Under the pieces are notes generated by a model, which saw only the letters and a list, made by a program, of their open reading frames with translations, ran no database searches and was not told the DNA's origin. Source: Canna indica (taxonomy: Eukaryota > Streptophyta > Magnoliopsida > Zingiberales > Cannaceae). From it: 64,000 nucleotides of DNA. Below, piece after piece: positions 56,033 through 64,000 of this stretch (position 1 is its first letter; every line of letters starts with the position of its first letter). The stretch lies in contig CP136893.1 in the NCBI GenBank assembly GCA_034359265.1, forward strand, positions 19,476,001-19,540,000, written 5' to 3'. The position numbers and the translations under genes are program-made.

Positions 56033-56527
56033 ACTTTCTGTTCTTCCTCCTTGAAACATGAAAACAAGTAGGATTTTTTCGCTCAATCTAGAATTGTTTG
56101 CCACTGTATCTTTCTGCTTCACCACACTGTCAATTTCTTTCGAGAGCAAACTGATTTCTTTAATGAGTCAAACTAAACAATATTTTTCTTTTTTAGTTGG
56201 CATGGTAATTTTGTTCTTTAATTGTTTAATCTGAGATCGCAATGAAATAGATATTTTGATCTGACTTGAATATATTTATGTTCGATGAAATCCCTGTTAG
56301 AAAAAAGATGTTTTTCCCTCTCTTTTCGATTCATCATTGAGTGGTTGAAGAGTGAAAACATTAGCTGCATTACCATAGTTTGACTAAATTGCTCAACTAG
56401 AAAATCATTTTCTTTTGCTTTTTGCCCTGCTTGGGTATTCTCTATGATTTTGTTGCTTTCCTTCAGATATGATGGTTACTTGAAGCTATTCGCCAGTGGC
56501 TTCTAAGTTTGTAGCAAACAATAAGTG

Positions 56528-59500
56528 ATGATGGCTTTGATCTGCCATAGAGGAACATTTGCCAATTCTCTTTTCCTCAGCAAGTCAGCTTTGTTCACTA
56601 GGAGCAGTAGTTCTCTCATTCACACATTGCAAGCCTTGAGAACTCGAGTCAGCCCCCGAGCAGAGAGCACTACTAGCACATTGAAAGAGGAATTAATACA
56701 ACCTACAACAAAAAGAGCTGTGGAGCAAAATATACATGGATATGAAGCCATCATTGGTATAGAGACCCATGTTCAGCTATCTACCCTTACCAAGGCATTT
56801 TGTAGCTGCCCATACCTATATGGATCACAACCAAACACTACAATTTGCCCAATCTGTATGGGACATCCTGGCACTTTACCAGTTCTGAATTCCAAGGTTG
56901 TTGATTTTGCTGTGAAGCTGGGTCTTGCACTTAATTGTAAAATGTCCATGACTTCCAAGTTCGACAGAAAGCAGTACTTTTATCCGGATCTCCCTAAAGG
57001 ATACCAAATATCACAGTTTGACATCCCAATAGCAACTAATGGGTTTATTGATTTGGATCTTCCAGTTGAGTTTGGTGGTGGTCATAGAAGGTTTGGAATA
57101 ACTAGAGTTCATATGGAAGAAGATGCGGGAAAGTTGCTTCATTCAGAAACAGGGAGTTATTCCCAGGTTTGTTCCTGTTGTTTCATTAATAAATCCATTT
57201 ACCTTATACACAAGATCTTAATTTTCTATCCTGTCTTTTTTATGATCATATAATTCTTCTTGTTGTAGTTATTGGTCTTAAGCCATATCTTCTTTTTCTT
57301 CTTCTATTTTTTTCCTTTGAAGTTATTGTCGTTTGCAGTATCTTCTTCTATTTTTTTTCTTTGATTTGACAATTTATGTTACAATGATTTATGTGGCTTA
57401 TGAAGGTGGACCTGAACAGGGCAGGGGTACCTTTACTGGAGATTGTCTCTGAGCCTGACATGAGGAGTGGACTGGAGGCTGCTGAATATGCTGCAGAGAT
57501 ACAAAGGCTGGTTAGGTATATTGGAATAAGCAATGGAAATATGCAGGAAGGTTCTCTTCGATGTGATGTAAATGTTTCTGTTCGTCCAATAGGGCAATTG
57601 AAATTCGGGACAAAGGTATGATTTGTTTTTTCTTATTCCAACTATCCTGTTAGTTTTGTACTTTTGTGTATACTGAAAGTCTGGAATGGTAAACCATTTT
57701 CATATGAAGTTGATTGCGCTTGATCTTTTATGACTTCATAGAGTACAACAAACTGGAGTCTTTATTACTGAGAGGAAAGGAGTCAAAATTTAATGGTTAG
57801 GCATCTTCTATAATATTTAATTTTGATTTACTCTGGTAGATATAGAATTAAAATATTGGTAGCTTCTAGAATTTTGGAACATTCTACATCTATTTATTGA
57901 TGACAGAACTTCTAAAATTTCTTTGATGAAGATTGGAAATCAGCTGAGGACTTTGATCCATGTACCTTATGATGGCCAAGAAAGCTGATCTAGGGCTAAA
58001 TAGAACCTAGCCTTGAGTAGATCTTGATATTAAGTGATCTAAGATAAAAGACCAAGGTTGGTCCAAATCTTGACATTATTTATGTTAGCATTTGTTATAC
58101 TATTATTTTCAATGCCTTAATTTAATCTTAATGTTTTTTGGTATAAGTCTTTATCATGTACATTGATTGTTGGCACATATTCTAAATATCTTATCATTAT
58201 TTTTTCATTTCTGTAAGCATTTGTTGTACTATTTTTTTCAATGCCTTAATTTAATCTTAATTGTTTTTTGATATAAGTCTTTGCCATGGATATTGATTGT
58301 TGGCACACTTCTACATATCTTCATTGACAGGTTGAAATAAAGAACATGAACTCATTTTCTGCAATGAATAGGGCCATTGATTATGAGATCTCTAGACAGG
58401 TCCTTCTACATAGTCAGGGTCAAAGTGAGCAAATTGTACAAGAAACTCGTTTGTGGGAAGACGGTGCTCAGGTTTGTCATTCTTCACTCAGTCAATAACT
58501 CTTAAGTTCCATTTGTTTTGAAGTATTTTTTCAATTTTAAGTTTGTACCTAGTTTGCTAATTGTCTTGTGTACTCTTCAGAAAACTTTTACAATGAGGAA
58601 AAAGGAAGGACTGGCAGATTATCGATACTTTCCTGAGCCAGACCTACCTGAAGTTGTTCTGACAAAGGACTATGTTGATAAAATTCGTCGAAGTTTGCCT
58701 GAGCTCCCAGAAGCAAAGCGTAGACGATATGAAGAATTGGGTCTCACAATGCAAGATGTTCTCTTTCTTGCCAATGACAATCATGTAAGGATAATTGATC
58801 AGTGGACATGATTTTAGAAGTACCAGCTTTGTTTTATTATGATAAAATGACTCATGAATTTCGCAGGTTGCTGAATTTTTTGACACCACTATTGAGAATG
58901 GTGCTGATGCAAAGTTGGCTGCCAACTGGATTATGAGTGACATTGCAGCTTTTCTCAAAAATGAGCGGCTTTCAATAAATGAAGTCAAATTAACACCATT
59001 TGAACTTTCTGAGTTAATAGCTTCAATAAAAAATGGAACTATCAGTGGGAAGATTGGCAAGGAGGTAATATCACCATCTTTTGCATTTACATTGAAGGAG
59101 AATTTTCTTTAGTAGTGTCTTTAGGAGATAAATGAAACTCATCATGTAAAATTTACTAGCTAAAAAGCTCATTGCTGCTCGACAAGATAAGTGGTTGTGG
59201 GTTCCCAATATTTTGTATATTACTCAACAATTGGTTTTGGGTTCCATCTTTCGCTGTACTGCAACATTTACATGTTACAATGAGCTAGTTGTTACTGGTT
59301 ATCATTCTCAATCTGCCACCCAGATATTACTGTGCATAACTTAGATAAAGAATCATTTAATGTTGTTTTTTTAAATCCGATTAAAATTTGTTGGTTGTTT
59401 GTCTCTTTTCATAACTTCCATTTTATGTAGCTTATGTGCTTCTTTTGTTTGCTTCTTGACATTCTTGCCAAGTTTTCTAGGATCTGATAGTACCATAGAA

Positions 59501-60598
59501 GGCAATTATCAGGATTCATCTTAACATCTTACGCTCTTATGATAATTATATAACATCATTGTAAGCACCATCTAATAGCTACTAGTCTTATGACTGACAA
59601 GTAATCCTATTCAATAAAAACATTCAGATTTAGATCTGTTCATTATAGTGATCCTCTTTGATGCATATCCTGCCAGAGTTCCATTTAGCTCTCAAGCATA
59701 TTAACACTCTTATGACCACAATTCATTTAATGCAGTTATGTGACTTTTACGAGGGAAGGATGCTAAAGATGTTCTTATGCATACTGCATACGATTATAGA
59801 TAACATGCTAAAACATCCTTCACCTGATATGATTCATAACAAGATTCTTACTTGTTTCAATGACTGAATACCTACAGATACTCATTGAGCTTTTGTCTAA
59901 AGGTGGAACAGTCAAGTCACTGATAGAAGAAAAAGATCTAATTCAGGCAAGTATTTTCTACAAAGTTATCTCCTTTTTTAATCACTTCCTGATGTCAGTT
60001 GTAACATCTTTTTCCTATTGGACCTATTCTATTTTTTCCTTCTGAATTCGAACTATTTTTCATGGTTGCCACTAAAATGACTTCTAATTTGTTAAGTAAT
60101 TGCTTCTTTACTGCTTGATAGGATTTGATACTTTGACAAATGTCCAAACCAGGTTTTTGTATGAACCATCTAGCAACATTTCAAATGAGACATAACAACA
60201 AAGATATATTTCATGAATTTGTAGATATTGGTTATTAAATTGGTTCTTTATCGGTATCACCAGTGATTAATGGGTTTCTTTATGGTTTCAATACTGCAGA
60301 TAGTAGATCCAACTGTAATAGAAGCACTAGTTGATAAAGTACTCGCTGCCAATCCCAAGCAACTCCAACAATATCGTGGGGGGAAAACTAAGTTGCAAGG
60401 ATTTTTTGCCGGCCAGGTCTTTGAACTAAGAACTATGCTATTCTATTTTTTTTAATAATCATATTAGTTCTCTATTGAGAGCCCAGTCTAATGCCAGTTT
60501 AAAATTTTCTGCTCCAGGTAATGAAGGAATCCAAGGGCAAGGCGAATCCATTGGTTCTGAACAAAATCCTCATCGAAAAGTTAAAGGGAGACAACTAA
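56528..60598 (+). CDS. GATB: glutamyl-tRNA(Gln) amidotransferase subunit B (GatB), chloroplastic/mitochondrial
   Basis: Eight coding exons join in frame: 56528-57166, 57406-57615, 58331-58471, 58581-58784, 58867-59064, 59878-59946, 60300-60416 and 60518-60598, giving 552 residues. Residues 1 to ~65 are rich in Ser and Arg and look like an organelle transit peptide. The catalytic part follows: GIETHVQL (77-84), Cys pairs CSC and CPIC (92-110), [17 protein letters not shown], and the GatB signature [13 protein letters not shown] opening exon 2. The C-terminal GatB/YqeY tail spans exons 5-8. With GatA and GatC it converts Glu-tRNA(Gln) to Gln-tRNA(Gln) in organelles. Intron 6 begins GC (CAG|GCAAGT), a rare GC-AG intron. 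A splice acceptor (TTCCTTCAG) at 56466 implies a 5'-UTR intron. All ends agree with family length; it appears intact. Confidence 0.95.
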
Positions 60599-61088
60599 TA
60601 AAGGTGAAAAGAGTTCGATGGAACTAATAATTTTGCATTCTATCTAATGCATAGCATAAAGAATAGTACAGGACTAAATTTAGATTTGTCTCTTTTGCTG
60701 CCAAGGCAGAGCTGAAATGTAGATTGGCATTGATTATTCATATGTTGCTTTTGTTTTGAATGGATATTCCTTTTACAATAATTTGGCAAGTTGCCAAATC
60801 ATAAAATATAAATTATATATTCAACTTCATAATCTCGCTTTTCTTCTAGTCTAAATTTAATAGTAGCATGTCAGAGTTGGATGCCGATTATGACGCCTAA
60901 TTCGTTCTCTTTCTTTTGTACGGAATCATGTAAATTTTTGGTGAATCAGTGTATTTGCATTATGCCTCGAAAGCATGGATATATTTTTGACATGCATTGG
61001 ATTAATTATATCACGGAAGTGCAACAACTCAGGTCCATAGTAAACATATGTAATCTATTTGTAATGCTTCAACTCATGGTCGTCATCA
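60599..61088. other. convergent 3' regions of GatB and polygalacturonase
   Basis: The 490-bp gap between the two stop codons should hold both 3' UTRs. An AATAAT and ATAAA-rich stretch (60770-60815) could serve polyadenylation. Nothing else was seen. Confidence 0.5.
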
Positions 61089-62578
61089 TCATAGGCAACT
61101 TGGTGGCATGACAAAGCCGGAGGCTGTGCCATCAACGTGCTTGCAAGACGACTCCGCCGTGGATCTTCCATAGGTGAGCTTGATGTCCTGTAATCCGATG
61201 CCAGTGCAGGGGTTCGTCGCGCTACAATCAAAGTTCACCGCAACCTGTGATGCAGATGATCCATGGATGTCGCTGTAAGTCACCTCACTGATCTTGACGC
61301 CAGAATTCTGTAAAGGGAAGAAGAGAGAAGCTCAGTTTGTCTTGTATAATTTTTGGCATTCTGTTTTACTCGTCTTCAACGCCTTAAATTCAAAAATAAA
61401 CTCACCTTGTTGGGGCATCCTTTGTGGCCAGGGCAGTAATTTTGGTTGATGATGATAGGGTTTTGCACATTCTGCATGGAGGCGTGCTCGAACACCACTC
61501 CCTTCACAAACCCCTCGCTCGGCCTTCCCCATGTTTTTATCCTCAACCCATTCTGCGTTCCGGTGAACACTGTCGTCTTCACCGTCACGTTCTCTACCCC
61601 TTTCTCTTCGAATCCTTTTTCCAAACTTCCAATACTGCATTCCATTGCCTACATCTTATCACCATGCATCCCATTTGTATATATGTGCTGCTCTGCTGTG
61701 TAATGAATGACACAACTGTGGCTTAATTACCTTATGCCGTGTCCAGGGCCGCACGCCACCTGTTCAATCCAGAGGTTGGTGGTGCCGGGACCGATGGAGA
61801 TGCAGTCGTCGCCGGTCCTGATGCCAACGCTGGTGATGTTCACGTGGTTCGACCCTTGGACGTGGATGCCGTCGGTGTTGGGGCTGCTCTCCGGCGCCGT
61901 GATCCTAACGCCGTGCACCCAAACACGCTCGCAGTAGTCGATCACAATGTGGTAGAGCTCGCTGTTGAAGGACGTCAGCCCGCTTATCACCACGTCCTTC
62001 GAGTTCCTAAACGTCAGCGACTGCGCGCGGCGCCCATGCAAATGCATGCGTTAGGGAGAGGAGTCGACGTCAGTACGACCATCGACTTGCTCAATATTAA
62101 AATGGTTATTTTATATTTGCTGCGTTTGTTTTCCTCAACGTACCGTGGAGCCGCGGGGACAGTGGCGGCCGCCGGCGGCCTTGCAGGCCCACAGGGCCGA
62201 GCCGCGCCCGTCGATGGTACCGCCGTACAGCGACACGCCCTCGACGTGATCGAACACGATCAACTCGCCCGCGCCGCTGTAGCCCGACGGCGCGACGAGC
62301 GCGCCGTCGATGCGGAAGGTAATCCTGCTGCTCATGCAGGGGCCGTTGAAGGTGACTGGGCGGACCAAGAAGCCTCCGGTCGGCACGTAGATGGTTGCCG
62401 AGCCCGACGAGCCGCAGGCCGCCTCCCATGCGGCCTGCAACGACTTGGTGGAGTCGGTCCGGCCGTCGGACTTGGCGCCGTAGTTGGCAATGCTGTAAAC
62501 CGGCGCCGCTTCGACGAAGCTGGTAGTGGAGATGAGCGTGAGAAGGAGAAGAATGATGGAGGTCTCGAGTTGAGCCAT
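61089..62578 (-). CDS. polygalacturonase (GH28 pectinase), secreted
   Basis: Four exons on the minus strand (62578-62144, 62020-61731, 61634-61406, 61307-61089) join into 390 residues. The N-terminus MAQLETSIILLLLTLISTTS is a signal peptide, probably cut near EA|APV. All GH28 landmarks are present: NTD (193-195), DD in GDDCISIG (216-217), GHG (238-240) and RIK (273-275). The right-handed beta-helix pattern runs through the middle, and conserved Cys residues occur, including the last ones in ESSCKH and PPSCL. It hydrolyses alpha-1,4-galacturonan in cell-wall pectin. The length and the form of the N-terminal block recall the exo/pollen-type clade; that is a guess. A TATA box lies 122 bp upstream. 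It converges with GatB and appears intact. Confidence 0.95.
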
Positions 62579-62699
62579 GTAGATATTAATTAGTTAAAAG
62601 AAATTATATTTATGAAGATCTTAAGATGCATGCGTTTGAGAAGAAACTGAGATTGATGGGCGTACGTATGAAGTGCTGAGGACTGTGACTGTGGGTTGG

Positions 62700-62707
62700 T
62701 ATTTATA
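62700..62707 (-). promoter_or_regulatory. TATA box of the polygalacturonase gene
   Basis: Minus-strand TATAAATA within CACTATAAATACC lies 122 bp upstream of the ATG, a normal distance for a short plant leader. Confidence 0.7.
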
Positions 62708-62709
62708 GT

Positions 62710-64000
62710 GCTTTGTTCAACAGTCAGCCAATGTGGAGAGCTTTATTTTATTTGTATTACTTCTCTCAAAATAATATTTGTATTCAAATATATATTAAAT
62801 AGAGATATTTTTAATTAATCCTCCTATACTTTTTTTTTTAATTTTTTCAATTTACTAATTAAAAATTGAAAAATAATAATTCACGAGCCTTTATTTAATT
62901 AGTTTTTCTATTCTCCGTGATTTGTGCAATTGCTTTTCTTCTTGGTTCATAATTAGTCTAATAATTCTGTTGGAGTAAAAAGCGGAGATGAAAGCGGAGG
63001 CAATTTGAGATCTTAAAAAGTCAGATGACAAAAAAGTATGAATTAGGTCTCAAAGGTCATTTTTTTTCCTTCTTAGGTGGTTTATCTCCACTTCGATGTT
63101 GGCTAACTTAGCACTTAACTCTCATCCTCCCCGTTTGACTTGATTGCGTTAATGTCAACTGTGATTTCTGCATGCAGCAATTATGGCTTGTTCTCATCCA
63201 CTAATTGCTGCTCCTGTCAAGTGTTTGCTTAAATGTCAAGCTTGCATCTCGATAACAATTAACAAGGAAGGTGACACTACACTCTCAGAATTATATCAAG
63301 CTAGAATAATATGTTTATCAAAGCATGCATGATCTTATCCTGCAAACTAAAACTCTGGAATTTGTGTGTGTGTGTGTGTATATTTTTGTGGTGACATATA
63401 TCATAAATTTAGCCTACAAACCAGTGAATTAAAATATAAGCTTAAGTTGTCTATATTAGTTTGAGCTGCATTAATTTCTACTGAAGTTTCCTGCACGCTG
63501 ATAAAGATATTTAATATCTCTCAACCCACATACAAAGAACAGGTTTCCTTGTTCTCTCCCACACATGCATTGCTCTTTATTGTGGATAAGAAATTTCTTT
63601 TGGGCACATATGGGAAACTTTTATTGAACATATGGCTTGATGTCAGTGGTAGTTCAAAAATATTAATATGCCAGTGCCCATACTTCAATTCTTGCAAACA
63701 GTTACAGGGAGTGTGTCCAGTTTAATTTGATAGACTTCACAAGTATAATATTTCTATAAAGGCTAATCTAGGATTATTAATTAGTTCCTCTAATTTTACT
63801 CTTTTAATTTACCATTTTGATTGTTATAGTTTATATATGTCATTTCAATTTTGCCTCTAAAATTTAAAAATTACTTCCAGCTGTATAAGAAATATAGTTG
63901 ATTATGATTAAAATTTGTGTGTAAATGAATCACTCTTTTTTTAGTATATGTGGGTTAATATTGAAATAAACTTATAAATTTTATGAGTCAAATTTATATA
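62710..64000. other. AT-rich intergenic sequence upstream of polygalacturonase
   Basis: A (GT)n run lies at about 63364-63379. No coding region, RNA gene or bounded repeat was recognised. Confidence 0.55.

Noticed and set aside
61739..62593. 284-codon plus-strand open frame opposite the polygalacturonase
   Set aside because: Antisense shadow of GC-rich exons. The minus-strand reading has the full GH28 motif set and splices cleanly.
1..64000. tRNA, rRNA and snRNA genes
   Set aside because: None recognised by eye on either strand. A tRNAscan-SE and Infernal run would settle this.

Overview
The window is nuclear DNA from a flowering plant. The evidence is GT-AG introns, plant-type transposons of every major class, an organelle-targeted gatB gene with eight coding exons, a secreted GH28 polygalacturonase, and GC-rich UGT and P450 remnants. 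The GC-rich coding remnants beside AT-rich spacers suggest a monocot; that is an inference and the species cannot be fixed. Only two genes look intact: GatB (56528-60598, +) and polygalacturonase (61089-62578, -). They are convergent at the right-hand end. Almost everything to their left is nested mobile DNA.

Layout. 1-1436 is AT-rich flank, possibly with the 5' end of a minus-strand gene. Two related, complete CACTA (En/Spm) elements follow in the same orientation: 2103-9132 (target duplication TGT) and 9601-16556 (target duplication ACT). Each carries a decayed tnp2 transposase gene and a decayed second gene of Ptta/En/Spm (Transposase_24) type. Each also has a 26-bp minisatellite and two hairpins in the leader upstream of tnp2. 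From about 17.7 to 28.0 kb lies a minus-strand LINE. It is split by a Ty3/gypsy LTR element (18174-24887, target duplication TTTAT) that has lost reverse transcriptase and integrase but holds four tandem copies of its protease segment. After a long-TIR element (27992-28825) and a tandem MITE triplet (28865-29506), a plus-strand LINE (29.7-33.6 kb) carries a 289-bp CACTA MITE.

At 33689-35612 lies a UGT74-like glycosyltransferase pseudogene with a hAT-type MITE in its N-terminal region. A second hAT-type MITE (36630-37200), GC-rich repeats and a 2963-bp solo LTR (38568-41530, target duplication CTACG) follow. Next is a Pack-MULE (42320-48012, 9-bp target duplication TATCAAAAA). It carries fragments of three genes: a CYP71-type P450, a YUCCA/FMO-like sequence in antisense, and a vacuolar iron transporter-like sequence. 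A nearly intact hAT element (43593-47528, target duplication ATGACAAC) sits inside it. A 5'-truncated minus-strand LINE (48.5-52.2 kb) and intergenic or 5'-UTR-intron sequence lead into GatB.

The strongest leads for something undescribed are three. First, two leader hairpins are kept in both CACTA elements, and the longer one shows paired base changes. Second, the gypsy-type element has a quadruplicated protease segment. Third, the Pack-MULE holds three gene fragments and was later hit by a hAT element. No operon logic applies. The nesting order can be read from target duplications, and several of them restore the interrupted reading frame when collapsed.
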